A stretch of DNA of 64,000 nucleotides. It comes from KBS-96 sp964247975 (GTDB taxonomy: Bacteria; Acidobacteriota; Terriglobia; Bryobacterales; Bryobacteraceae). The notes beneath the pieces are model-generated. The model did no database searches and was not told the DNA's origin. It saw nothing but the letters and a program-made list of their open reading frames with translations. Shown one piece after another: positions 1 to 8,212 of this stretch. Positions within the stretch are counted from its first letter, which is position 1. Every line of letters starts with the position of its first letter. A program made the position numbers and the translations under genes. Location: positions 31,273-95,272 of the forward strand of contig CAXTWH010000018.1 in the NCBI GenBank assembly GCA_964247975.1. Reading direction: 5' to 3'.

Positions 1-908
1 AAATCGTCCAGCGTGATCGGGCGATCACCCAGAACCGCGTCTACTTCAACGTGCAGTTTTTCTTCTGCTTCCGGGTGTGTGGCTAACAAAGACCAAGCCC
101 AGGTGAGCGCGGTAGCGGTGGTTTCGTGTCCGGCCAGAACCAGCGTAATGACTTCGTTTTGCAGGTCTTCGTTTGTAAGAGGACGATCTTCGCCATCGCG
201 CGTTTGGAGCAGCAGGGCCAGCACGTCCTTGGAACTATTCTGCCGGCGATGGGCAATGATCGGCTGAATGATCTGTTCCAGCGCGCGGCGTTCGCGGCGG
301 AAAAACAAGCTGGGACCTTGGGGCAGAACGCGGCGATACAGATTAATCAGCGGCTCGAATAAAGCCGACAACGGCGCAATCCAGGCGGAACGGCGAATCA
401 CCCGCTGAAGCACCAGGGCAATGGCTTCTGCGCTTTCCCGGAAGTTGGTTCCGAACAGCGATGTTCCCACAATCGACAAAGTGAGTTGCTTCATGGCCCG
501 GTTCATGTCAATGGGCGCGGTGGGCTGGAGCTCGGCGGCGAAGCGCTGCGCTTCGCCAATCATCATTTCCGCGTAAATCGCAATCTGGGCGCGATGAAAT
601 GCGGGTTGCAGAACACGGCGGCGTTCCCGATGCAGCGGTTCATTGCGAGTCAGCAATCCATCGCCGACCAATTCGCGCAAAAGCGTAGCGCCGGTGTCGC
701 GCACAAAGCTGTGCTGGCGGGTGACGAGGATCTGCTGAATCAGGTCCGCGTCATCCACCACGTAAACGCGCTGATTCAACAAACGGAAATAAGACAACGG
801 ACCGTAACGTTGAGCAGTTTGTTGGAGGAAAGCGACCGTGCCGGCCACCGAGCCTTTGCCCAAAAAGCCCAGCACTTGAAGGCCACGCGGACCCGGCGGT
901 TTTTGCAT
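1..908 (-). CDS. Cytochrome P450 (C-terminal part off the left edge)
   Basis: Monooxygenase of the cytochrome P450 superfamily; substrate not predictable. I translated the minus strand by hand: it opens with MQKPPGPRGL (the proline-rich hinge usual after a P450 N-terminus), runs through WxxxR-region-like sequence HRERRRVLQPAFH near residue 100, and reaches the I-helix oxygen-binding motif AGHETT around residue 255, followed by the helix-J start. The reading frame is open to the left edge after about 302 codons; the ExxR and heme-cysteine motifs (families run about 450 residues) must lie outside the window. An in-frame TAG lies six codons upstream of the chosen ATG (908), which fixes the start; no good ribosome site is seen. 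No N-terminal membrane anchor, so probably a soluble bacterial type. It is the last gene in this direction; the preceding gene on the same strand ends with a terminator. Confidence 0.9.
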   Translation of the reverse strand, partial: MQKPPGPRGLQVLGFLGKGSVAGTVAFLQQTAQRYGPLSYFRLLNQRVYVVDDADLIQQILVTRQHSFVRDTGATLLRELVGDGLLTRNEPLHRERRRVLQPAFHRAQIAIYAEMMIGEAQRFAAELQPTAPIDMNRAMKQLTLSIVGTSLFGTNFRESAEAIALVLQRVIRRSAWIAPLSALFEPLINLYRRVLPQGPSLFFRRERRALEQIIQPIIAHRRQNSSKDVLALLLQTRDGEDRPLTNEDLQNEVITLVLAGHETTATALTWAWSLLATHPEAEEKLHVEVDAVLGDRPITLDD

Positions 909-934
909 AAATCCATTTTCGCGCTATTCAATGG

Positions 935-961
935 AAAAAGGCCGAACAGTTGTCCGGCCTT
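935..961 (-). terminator. Rho-independent terminator after the PEP-CTERM gene
   Basis: A seven-base-pair stem (AAGGCCG at 938-944 against CGGCCTT at 955-961) with a ten-base loop; read on the minus strand the second arm runs straight into TTTTT. It lies 40 bases after the PEP-CTERM stop and just before the P450 start, so it should separate the two genes. Confidence 0.7.
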
Positions 962-1000
962 GGCTGGCGAATCTAAATTAATGCTTGAGGGGAGAATTGT

Positions 1001-1675
1001 TTATTTCGCTACAACGCCGGCTACGCGACGCATTTTCTGTTTGCGGACGAAGGCAAGCAGTCCGGCAAAACCAAAGATCATAAGAGCCGTGGAGCCAGGT
1101 TCGGGAACACCGGAAACGGCAGTGGGAGAAATGGAAAGATCATCAAAGGCCAAGCCAGAGGCACTCGTTGTAAAAACAAATGAATCAAAAGTAGACGGCG
1201 CATTGAATAAGAACGATCCATAAGAGTATTGAGAACTATCACCGAAACTATTGCTGGGAGAAGCTGAAATTTGTCCCACTTGGGTGTTGCCGAGAAATGC
1301 CGTCAAAGTCACTGAAGCGCCCACCGGCGCTTCCAGAGCATAGTTGAAAGCTGAGCTTAATTGAGGTGTACTTAAAGCTACACGAAGCGAATAGTTATTG
1401 CCGCCGCCGTTCTGAAAGCTATCACTTTGGTAAAGGTTGTTTCCACCGCCAAAACCTGGGAACTGATTGGTGCTCTGCACATAAAATGCACCGGGCGCAT
1501 CCACACCGTTATTCTGTGTGCTGAAAGTAGCCGTTAAACCACCCACGGTATCGCTGAAAGTTGTTGGCGTTCCCGCTGCAACATCATTGAAATCGAATAC
1601 CGTTGCCGCTTGTGATACAAAACTGGACCCGACTAAAAAAACAACACTTGCTAAACTTCTTGCTAAATTTCTCAT
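1001..1675 (-). CDS. PEP-CTERM sorting domain protein
   Basis: Exported protein of unknown function of about 224 residues. It begins with a signal peptide (hydrophobic stretch then SQA-A) and ends in a textbook PEP-CTERM tail: VPEPGS, a hydrophobic helix of about 15 residues, then a basic cluster (RKQKMRR). In this family the tail is recognised by an exosortase and the protein goes to the outer surface, often with exopolysaccharide. The middle is rich in Gly, Ser, Asn, Thr and aromatic residues and looks like a beta-rich secreted domain. I prefer the ATG at 1675 over one five codons upstream (1690) because AGGGGAG sits directly before it. No exosortase gene is in the window. The downstream stem-loop at 935-961 probably ends the transcript. 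Confidence 0.8.
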   Translation of the reverse strand: MRNLARSLASVVFLVGSSFVSQAATVFDFNDVAAGTPTTFSDTVGGLTATFSTQNNGVDAPGAFYVQSTNQFPGFGGGNNLYQSDSFQNGGGNNYSLRVALSTPQLSSAFNYALEAPVGASVTLTAFLGNTQVGQISASPSNSFGDSSQYSYGSFLFNAPSTFDSFVFTTSASGLAFDDLSISPTAVSGVPEPGSTALMIFGFAGLLAFVRKQKMRRVAGVVAK

Positions 1676-1829
1676 ATTGCTCCCCTGCAAAACTCAAATC
1701 CGCCAGTAGGTATCCCGATTATTTTCCGTGAGGTTCATCACTGTCAACACAAATCCAAAACACGAGTACCAGGTAAGTAAGTCACGCTTAGAGCGTAATA
1801 TTACTTCCACAATTGCTTCGTAATCGGTG

Positions 1830-2900
1830 CTACGTAATGTGCGCTCCCGTTGTTTCCACGTATAAGCTATATATCGACTGGCTGGCCGCAATCAATAGCC
1901 GATTCCGATGCGTTCCGCCGAAACAAAGATTAGCCGGCACTTCCGGCAAAAGAACCATTCCGATCCGCGCTCCTTGCGGCGAAAAAACGTGAATCCCATC
2001 ATACCCCGATCCAACCCAGCCGCAGGCGGCCCAGATATTTCCATCCACATCAGCGCGAATGCCGTCTGCCACGCCCGCGCCTTTGCCGGACAGTTCGGTG
2101 GAAATGTATTCCTTTCCGCCGCGCAGCGTGGTTTCATTATTCACCTGATAAACGCGAATGTTTTTGGGCGCTTCCGGGTAATGCGTAGAACCGGTGTCGC
2201 AGACATATAACAGCTTGTAATCAGGGGAAAAGCAGAGGCCGTTGGGTTTATACAACTCATCCGTTACCTTTTGCATCTTGCCGGTTTTGCCGTCGATGCG
2301 GTAAACGGCTTCCTTGATTTCCAACGCGTGGCTGCCGCCTTCATACAGCGAAAGCGCGCCATATCCCGGATCAGTAAACCAGATGCCGCCATCAGGATGC
2401 ACCACAATGTCGTTGGGCGCGTTCAGCAGTTTTCCTTCGAACCGATCGGCCAAGATCGTAACTGCACCGGACGGTTCATAGCGGACCACGCGCCGAGTTG
2501 AGTGTTCGCAGGATAACTGGCGTCCCTCGTAATCAAACGTGTTTCCATTACTATAATTTGACGGCTGCCGGAACGTGCTGCTGATGTGATTGTCTTCTTC
2601 CAGCCAGCGCATCTGGCGATTGTTAGGAATATCGCTCCAAAGAAGGTAATTTCCGTTTCCATTCCAGGTTGTGCCTTCCGCCCAGCGCAGACCGCCGCAC
2701 AGTCGTTCAATCGCCGCGCTTTTGATCCGGTACTTGGCAAAACGTTTATCGAGCACCATCACATTCGGATCGGGATAATGAACAGGCGATGAGCCGAATG
2801 AGTCCGGCGTGGTTTGAGCTTGGGTCATAAAAGCGTAGGAAGAATACAAACCGACCGCACTGAACTTCAGGCATTCACGGCGCGTTCGCTGGTTGATCAT
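1830..2900 (-). CDS. SMP-30/gluconolactonase/LRE family protein, exported
   Basis: Six-bladed beta-propeller of the SMP-30/gluconolactonase family, 356 residues, close to family length plus a signal. These enzymes hydrolyse sugar lactones, using a divalent metal. Visible family blocks: WAEGTTWNG near residue 75, PNDIVVHPDGGIWFTDPGYG near 165, KPNGLCFSPD near 215, VADGIRADVDGNIW near 280, and a closing strand near 325-345. The N-terminus has a twin-arginine-like signal (RTRRECLKFS followed by a hydrophobic stretch), so periplasmic export by Tat is likely. It is divergent from the sugar-binding lipoprotein gene starting at 2978, separated by 77 bases that must hold both promoters. Substrate cannot be told from sequence. 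Confidence 0.88.
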   Translation of the reverse strand: MINQRTRRECLKFSAVGLYSSYAFMTQAQTTPDSFGSSPVHYPDPNVMVLDKRFAKYRIKSAAIERLCGGLRWAEGTTWNGNGNYLLWSDIPNNRQMRWLEEDNHISSTFRQPSNYSNGNTFDYEGRQLSCEHSTRRVVRYEPSGAVTILADRFEGKLLNAPNDIVVHPDGGIWFTDPGYGALSLYEGGSHALEIKEAVYRIDGKTGKMQKVTDELYKPNGLCFSPDYKLLYVCDTGSTHYPEAPKNIRVYQVNNETTLRGGKEYISTELSGKGAGVADGIRADVDGNIWAACGWVGSGYDGIHVFSPQGARIGMVLLPEVPANLCFGGTHRNRLLIAASQSIYSLYVETTGAHIT

Positions 2901-2977
2901 GGTTTTAGCGCACAGTATACAGGGAAGAAATTGAAAAGCCTATTCATGATATACTCCCGCGCGAGGTCCTAATTTCG

Positions 2978-3976
2978 ATGCAATTGAATAGAAGGTCGTT
3001 CGGACTAGTTTTGTTAGCAGGTTCCTTGGTCTGGTTATCAAGTTGTTCGTCGAACCCACACTCGCCCGATGAAAAATATTTTCTGGTGTCTTCCAACATC
3101 AAACTTTCCTATTGGCAGACCGCCCAGGCCGGCTTGAACCGAGCCAAAGCAGATATGAAAGTGAAAGCGGACCTGGTAGGACCTGATACTTACGATCCAA
3201 AAGGGGAGCAACAGGAGTTCCGGCGCGCCGTGGCGCAGAATCCAGCGGGCATTCTAGTTTCCGCCAGCGACGCCGAACTCCTAGGGCCGGAGATCGATTC
3301 GGCCATGTCGAAAGGTATTCCGGTAGTGACAGTTGATTCCGACGCCAGCAGCAGCAAACGGTTATTCTTTGTCGGCACCGATAACTACAAAGCGGGTACG
3401 ATGAGCGCCCAGATTATCGCTAAGAACTTAAAAAATAAAGGCAACGTTGTGGTTTTCACCATGCCGGAGCAGGCCAATTTGAAAGAACGCCTGCACGGGT
3501 TCAGGGATGTCGTGGAATCCAACGATGGAATGAAGATAACGGACGTGATTGACATGAAAGGCCAGCCGGAAGTGGCCTTTGACATGGCACAACAGGTTTT
3601 GAAAGGCAAGAATAAGGTGGATGCCATCGTGTGCCTGGAAGCAATCGCCTGCCCGGAAGTGGCTGACGTAGTGACCCGGGAAAAAATGAACGGCAAAGTA
3701 ACAGTAGTGGCGATGGATACCGACCAGCGGACGCTGGAGTTTGTTCAAAAGGGAACTATTGCCGCCACCATCGGCCAAAAGCCATTTACGATGGCGTTCT
3801 ACGGCCTGAAGCTGTTAGGCGATGTTCACCTGCACAAACCCAACCCGCTGATGGCGGATTGGGCGCAGGACTCATTTTCCCGATTTCCGACGTTTGTGGA
3901 TACAGGCGTTTCGGTAATTGATAAAGATAACGTCAATATGTTTATTCAGCAGCGCCAATCCTCCACCACGCAATAA
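2978..3976 (+). CDS. Sugar-binding lipoprotein of ABC type (ribose-binding-protein-like)
   Basis: Periplasmic binding protein of the type 1 (RbsB-like) fold, 332 residues. It has a lipoprotein signal peptide: NRRSFGLVLL then LSSC with the cysteine at residue 23; the paired arginines suggest Tat export of a lipoprotein. The mature part shows the two-lobe pattern of the family, including QNPAGILVSASD, GIPVVTVDSD near residue 120, FFVGTDNYKAG and TIGQKPFTMAFYG near the end. Such proteins deliver a sugar to an ABC importer, but no ATPase or permease gene of that kind lies nearby, so the partner is elsewhere or the protein acts as a sensor. It is convergent with the isomerase gene on the other strand, with 33 bases between stops. 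Confidence 0.88.
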   Translation: MQLNRRSFGLVLLAGSLVWLSSCSSNPHSPDEKYFLVSSNIKLSYWQTAQAGLNRAKADMKVKADLVGPDTYDPKGEQQEFRRAVAQNPAGILVSASDAELLGPEIDSAMSKGIPVVTVDSDASSSKRLFFVGTDNYKAGTMSAQIIAKNLKNKGNVVVFTMPEQANLKERLHGFRDVVESNDGMKITDVIDMKGQPEVAFDMAQQVLKGKNKVDAIVCLEAIACPEVADVVTREKMNGKVTVVAMDTDQRTLEFVQKGTIAATIGQKPFTMAFYGLKLLGDVHLHKPNPLMADWAQDSFSRFPTFVDTGVSVIDKDNVNMFIQQRQSSTTQ

Positions 3977-4009
3977 CAGCCAAAATGAAGCGCTATTTGT
4001 TTCCCCAGT

Positions 4010-4969
4010 TTAAGGAACATATTGAGACAGGTAGCGCTTCGCCATAATAAAGCCCACCTTGAAGTTTTCGCTGAAATCGGGACCGTGATTGTCTTCGCCG
4101 CCGTATAAGGGATCTTCCTGTTCGATGCTCATGGCCCCGGTGTAAGCAACATCCTGCAGCACGGTAAAAAACTCGCGCCAGTTGATGGAACCCATGCCGG
4201 GAATGCGATAACGCCACCAGGAAGCACCGTTTACCGGCGTAATGCCGCCCGCGCGCACCACCGGCCACAAGATTTCCGTGTCTTTCAAATGAACGTCGTA
4301 GATTTTGTCAACAAAGTCGCGGGCCGTTTGGATCGGGTCCATGAATTGTCGAACCAGGTGTGAAGGATCATATTGCAGGCCCACCGGCGAATCGCCGAAT
4401 CTTTTAAATAAGGCATCATACCCGACCGGACTGGTGGCAATATTCGGACCATCCGGCCAAGGTTCCCAGAGAATGCGCACGTGGTTGCGCTGACAGGCGG
4501 CAAAGTATTTTTCGTTGTACACCCGGACAATCTCATCTACCTGCTGTTGAAACGGTTTAGCCGGATCTTTACCGGAAGCGGTTCCAATATAGGGAACGCC
4601 CATTTTGCCGGCCAGTTCGATGGCTTTTATAAAATACTCATTCTCCCGAGCGCGTTTCGTCAAATCAGGGTCGATATGATTCTGCGTCACCTGGAAAGCG
4701 GAAACGTTCATGCCTGCTTTTTGCAGGGTATCTTTGATCGACTGAATTTGCTGGTCAGTGATGGATCGGGCATCCAGGGTAGAGCGGGGTGAAGACCCCA
4801 GAATCATGTTGTTGAAGCCCTGCGCCCGGGCAAACTCCACATTGGCCGGAGTATAAGGCCCGAGTACACCTATTTTCGGCTTCCATTCAGCATGTCGATC
4901 ACGTCCCTGCGCTTTCCAGGCCGCCGAAGCGGCAACGGCCAGCGAGCCAACCACAGTTCGTCTTGTCAT
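4010..4969 (-). CDS. Sugar phosphate isomerase/epimerase family TIM-barrel protein, exported
   Basis: Xylose-isomerase-like TIM barrel, 319 residues. The N-terminus is MTRRTVVGSLAVAASAAWKAQG, a twin-arginine-like signal, so the enzyme is probably periplasmic; family members act on sugars or inositols with a metal ion. Family landmarks: PYIGTASGKDP near residue 130, ILWEPWPDGPN (metal-ligand Glu) near 165, VGLQYDPSHLVRQ (metal-ligand Asp and His) near 195, VYDVHLKDTEILW near 222, and SIEQEDPLYGG (metal-ligand Glu) near 287. Next to a lactonase-like protein and a sugar-binding protein it fits an extracytoplasmic sugar-processing set. The glycosyltransferase gene upstream ends 10 bases before this start, so the two are probably cotranscribed. 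Confidence 0.85.
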   Translation of the reverse strand: MTRRTVVGSLAVAASAAWKAQGRDRHAEWKPKIGVLGPYTPANVEFARAQGFNNMILGSSPRSTLDARSITDQQIQSIKDTLQKAGMNVSAFQVTQNHIDPDLTKRARENEYFIKAIELAGKMGVPYIGTASGKDPAKPFQQQVDEIVRVYNEKYFAACQRNHVRILWEPWPDGPNIATSPVGYDALFKRFGDSPVGLQYDPSHLVRQFMDPIQTARDFVDKIYDVHLKDTEILWPVVRAGGITPVNGASWWRYRIPGMGSINWREFFTVLQDVAYTGAMSIEQEDPLYGGEDNHGPDFSENFKVGFIMAKRYLSQYVP

Positions 4970-4979
4970 AGTGACAAGT

Positions 4980-5975
4980 TTATGCTGTGGCGGTGAGATT
5001 GCCTACCGGCGCAGCCGAATAATTTTCCATGAATGAGATTGTGTCGTTTGCAATTGCGGGCAGCAGCGGAGTCATTCCGGCATCCTGCGGACCGAAGCTA
5101 TAATGGGCGGCGAGGATATGCTCAAAACAGATCATGACGTGAGACAAGCCGACGCAATCGCGGCAAAGGTGGTCTTCGTCGCTGCCCAAAGTTTTCGGGC
5201 CGCCGGCGAGCGTGTTGTGCATGCCGCCGATTTTTTCCCAGAACGGACGCTCCATCAGAATAGCGCCGATGCTGAAGCGATGCGGAATGGTGGAATAATG
5301 AAAACCCTGGTCAAAAATCTTCTGCGCGGTGGCATCGAAGGGCAGCGTATGCTCCCAAATCCAGCGGCAGGCGGCAGGATCGTGTTGAATTTTCACATGG
5401 TAGGCAGCGGCCATCAGTTCGCCGAATTCATGCTTGTATTTTTCGCTTAAGCCAAGCCGTTCGAGAAAAGGAAGATAGGAGTAGCCGTTCACATTCAAAA
5501 GCGGCGCGCAGAAGCCGACGCGATATCGATTTTCCTGTTTCACGCGCTCATAAGAACGCTGCATTTCCTGAAAATAAAATTCAGGCAGAAAGATATCCTC
5601 ATCGAGTTTATAAATAAGCTTTGCCTGCGGGTGTACTTTCACAGCCAGATTCTGCGCGAGCGAAACACGGTTCGCTTTTGTGTGCAGATAGGACCATCCG
5701 TTTTGGGCGGCTATCTCAGCTAACTCTGGTTTCGTTGCGCCGGGCGTAACCAGGCAAACATCGAATTGATCACTGATAGCGGGATCAAACGCCAGCGCGC
5801 GCTGCAAGCGTGGAATCACAGAGTTCCAGAGCTTCGGCTTGTAGCCGATCAGCACGATTACGACGTTGGAAGTTCCTTTCTGCCGGTTTGTGAAGCTATA
5901 TTTCCCGCGGACGTTCCAAGCCCGCCGAAGCTCGCGAACCCGAAGCACGCGCGAGAATATATCATGAAACTGCAT
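4980..5975 (-). CDS. Glycosyltransferase-like protein (GT-A type)
   Basis: A 331-residue cytoplasmic protein with the layout of a GT-A nucleotide-sugar glycosyltransferase: VVIVLIGYKPKLW opening strand near residue 40, a variable middle with WSYLHTKANRVSLAQN, and an acidic DxD-type motif KLDEDIFLPEFYF near residue 130 that would bind metal and the sugar nucleotide. A later block GGPKTLGSDEDHLCRDC near 270 has the acidic residues often found near the acceptor site. It has no signal peptide or membrane segment. It lies upstream of the exported TIM-barrel enzyme and faces away from the GNAT/GT2 gene pair. Donor and acceptor are unknown; family assignment is by motif only. Confidence 0.65.
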   Translation of the reverse strand: MQFHDIFSRVLRVRELRRAWNVRGKYSFTNRQKGTSNVVIVLIGYKPKLWNSVIPRLQRALAFDPAISDQFDVCLVTPGATKPELAEIAAQNGWSYLHTKANRVSLAQNLAVKVHPQAKLIYKLDEDIFLPEFYFQEMQRSYERVKQENRYRVGFCAPLLNVNGYSYLPFLERLGLSEKYKHEFGELMAAAYHVKIQHDPAACRWIWEHTLPFDATAQKIFDQGFHYSTIPHRFSIGAILMERPFWEKIGGMHNTLAGGPKTLGSDEDHLCRDCVGLSHVMICFEHILAAHYSFGPQDAGMTPLLPAIANDTISFMENYSAAPVGNLTATA

Positions 5976-6245
5976 TAAAGAAGATTTCTCCTTCCCCTGA
6001 GGGATTTATGATTGGCGTTTAAGTTTCGTAACATGAATGTTACTTAAATGTCAGAACTAACTGGTTTGCACAACGCGAACTCTACAGTTAAATAGATAGG
6101 CAGGTACGATGGCCTGTTACAGGGTTCCAGAATTTACCACGCCGAGGCTACGCAGGCTGAGACGGCAGTATTTCTTCAGTTTACGACAAAGGGCTACTTG
6201 AACATAACTGATGTCTTGCTTACACAAATCGAACGGAAGAAGTAT

Positions 6246-7064
6246 ATGTATCGAAATTTATCATTTTCCACTGCGAACCTTGCTTTAGCAGCGCGTTTGG
6301 AAGCAGCCGAAGCGGCGAATGTAGCAAGCATGGCGCAGGCCGGTTCCGCGTGGGATCAGATGGCTACTGAACCGTTCGGCGGCGGCATGGCGATTTTCAC
6401 CGGAGTCGGATCTGCTTCCACTCATGCGATAGGAATCGGAATGCGCGGGCAGGTGAGTGAACAGGAACTGGAAGCGATGGAAGAATTCTTCCGTAGCCGG
6501 GGCAGTGCCTGTTTAGTGGATTTATGCCCTATGGCGGACCCGTCCGTAATCAATTTCTTTCAAAGCCGCCCGTACCAGTTGGCAGAGTTCAACAATGTGC
6601 TGGTACGGCGCATCACAAGCGATGAACAATTTGAGTGCTCATCCGAACTGCGCCGCATTGCTGCCGGTGAAGAGCGATTGTGGGCTACCGTGGTTTGCAA
6701 AGGATTTTCTGAACACACGCCGCCCACGGAGGAAATGATTGCGCTGCTCGAAGCGCCTTGCCGGAATCTGCACTGCTGGCGGGCAGGCGCGCCGGAATCC
6801 ATTGCAGGAGCGGCTATGGGGGTGCAAGACAAGGTAGCTTTATTTTTTGGAGATGCAACGCTACTTGCAGCGCGGCGGAAAGGCTGGCAGTCGGCATTGA
6901 TACAAGCTCGCCTAATGCAGGCGCAGGAGCAGGAATGCGATCTGGCGATGGTGACCGTGCTGCCCGGAAGCGGATCGCATCGCAATTACGAACGCGCCGG
7001 ATTTCAACTGCTTTACATGCGAGTAAATTTGATGCGTGAGTTTGAGCACCAAATTAACAAGTAA
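6246..7064 (+). CDS. GNAT-family N-acetyltransferase
   Basis: Acetyltransferase-like protein of about 272 residues with two regions: an N-terminal part (FTGVGSASTHAIGIGMRG, SRGSACLVDLCPMADPS) and a C-terminal GNAT core in which RRKGWQSALIQARLMQA gives the acetyl-CoA pyrophosphate loop helix and YERAGFQLLYMRVNLMR is the closing strand near residue 255. Similar two-domain GNAT proteins acetylate small molecules; the substrate is unknown. I prefer ATG 6246, preceded by GGAAG, but a TTG at 6198 with AAAGGG before it would add 16 residues. The next gene, a GT2 glycosyltransferase, follows about 110 bases later on the same strand. Confidence 0.75.
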   Translation: MYRNLSFSTANLALAARLEAAEAANVASMAQAGSAWDQMATEPFGGGMAIFTGVGSASTHAIGIGMRGQVSEQELEAMEEFFRSRGSACLVDLCPMADPSVINFFQSRPYQLAEFNNVLVRRITSDEQFECSSELRRIAAGEERLWATVVCKGFSEHTPPTEEMIALLEAPCRNLHCWRAGAPESIAGAAMGVQDKVALFFGDATLLAARRKGWQSALIQARLMQAQEQECDLAMVTVLPGSGSHRNYERAGFQLLYMRVNLMREFEHQINK

Positions 7065-7173
7065 AGTGATTGGTTTCGAAATGGCGCTTACACTTATTGG
7101 AAACGGGCGTTGTTATTCACCGCAGACTGGAAAAACAAGAACTGCTTTCGGGATAATAGTAACAGGAGATCAC

Positions 7174-8103
7174 TTGCCGAATATTTGTGCTGTTGTTGTT
7201 ACGTTCAACCGGAAGCAGGTGCTGGCCGAGGAGCTACGAACCATACTCGCCGGCGAACTACTGCCGGAGAAGATCCTGGTGGTGGATAACGCCAGCACGG
7301 ACGGCACGATGGAATTTTTGCAGGAGACTTTTGGTTCTGCCGTAACGGTGCTGCGCTTGCCGCGCAACGTGGGGGGAGCAGGCGGCTTTAAAGCAGGCAT
7401 TGCCGCAGCAGTGGCGGAAAAACATGATTTCATCTGGGTGATGGATGACGATCATATTCTGGAGCCGCCAGTTCTGCGGCGGTTGTACGAAAGCCTGGAA
7501 AAATACCAAGCGGATGTGGCCGGCCCGGTGCTTTTATCTCCGGCCCGCGACGGATCGTTAGCTTGGGAGATGGGTCCCGGCACGGTGGGCTATCGGGATT
7601 ACCCGTCGCTTGTGCGGGACTTCGGAACGTCGGGAACCATTCCGCAAGTGCCGGCGACTTTCAATGCTGTTTTGTATCGACGCTCCGTGTTTGAAAAAGT
7701 GGGATTGCCCGATGAACGGCTTTTTATTCGCGGCGATGAGATTGATTTCGGGCTTCGGCTTCAACAGCACAACATCAAAGCGTTTGCCGTCACTGATGCG
7801 CTGGTGTACCATCCTATTGCGACGAATGAATACTACTCGGTGATGACGATCGGCAAAGCGCATCTGCTGCATGTTTGTTACACGGGCAATCCTTTGAAAG
7901 ATTACTGCCTGATGCGGAACCGGGCTTATTATTATAAGCGGTACGGTTTGTATAAGAATCTGTTTCTCGACCCGGTGAAGTATTTTCTGTTTTTCTTTGT
8001 GAACCGTCGGTTCGATTTCAAGGGCTTCCGTTTCTGGCTACGAGCTTTCTGCGATGGGTTGTTCCAACGCTTCGGCCATGAGCGCCAGTTTATCCGGGCC
8101 TAA
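7174..8103 (+). CDS. GT2-family glycosyltransferase (rhamnosyl/galactofuranosyl-transferase-like)
   Basis: Cytoplasmic GT-A glycosyltransferase of about 309 residues: CAVVVTFNRKQVL at the start, LVVDNASTDGT near residue 35, RNVGGAGGFKAG near 70, and the metal/nucleotide motif WVMDDDHIL near residue 90. The DDD form, and GDEIDFGLR and NRAYYYKRYG further on, are typical of the GlfT2/rhamnosyltransferase branch that adds sugars to surface polysaccharides. The frame is open back to 7036, overlapping the GNAT gene, but that extra N-terminus lacks family likeness; the TTG at 7174 has AGGAG seven bases upstream and puts the first beta strand at the start, so I choose it. Probably cotranscribed with the GNAT gene. 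Confidence 0.85.
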   Translation: MPNICAVVVTFNRKQVLAEELRTILAGELLPEKILVVDNASTDGTMEFLQETFGSAVTVLRLPRNVGGAGGFKAGIAAAVAEKHDFIWVMDDDHILEPPVLRRLYESLEKYQADVAGPVLLSPARDGSLAWEMGPGTVGYRDYPSLVRDFGTSGTIPQVPATFNAVLYRRSVFEKVGLPDERLFIRGDEIDFGLRLQQHNIKAFAVTDALVYHPIATNEYYSVMTIGKAHLLHVCYTGNPLKDYCLMRNRAYYYKRYGLYKNLFLDPVKYFLFFFVNRRFDFKGFRFWLRAFCDGLFQRFGHERQFIRA

Positions 8104-8212
8104 GCGGTTATCATTTTTCCTGATTCAAACCAGAAAAAATCTCCATAGTGAAATCAGCGACGGCAGCGCTTTCCGTGTGTAACAATTTTGAAACCCTGCG
8201 GGAATCGCGCTT

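Noticed and set aside
486..1223. 245-codon plus-strand frame
   Set aside because: It lies antisense to the P450 and the PEP-CTERM gene, whose reverse-strand translations show family motifs.
1694..1891. 65-codon minus-strand frame overlapping the end of the SMP-30-like gene
   Set aside because: It lies in the promoter side of the PEP-CTERM gene and overlaps a confident gene in another frame; composition is not protein-like.
7036..7173. N-terminal extension of the GT2 gene to 7036
   Set aside because: It overlaps the GNAT gene, has no family likeness, and a better start (TTG 7174 with AGGAG) lies downstream.
8111..8138. Stem-loop after the GT2 gene (TTTTTCCTG ... CCAGAAAAA)
   Set aside because: Stem is AU-rich with a mismatch and has no T run behind it; too weak for a terminator.
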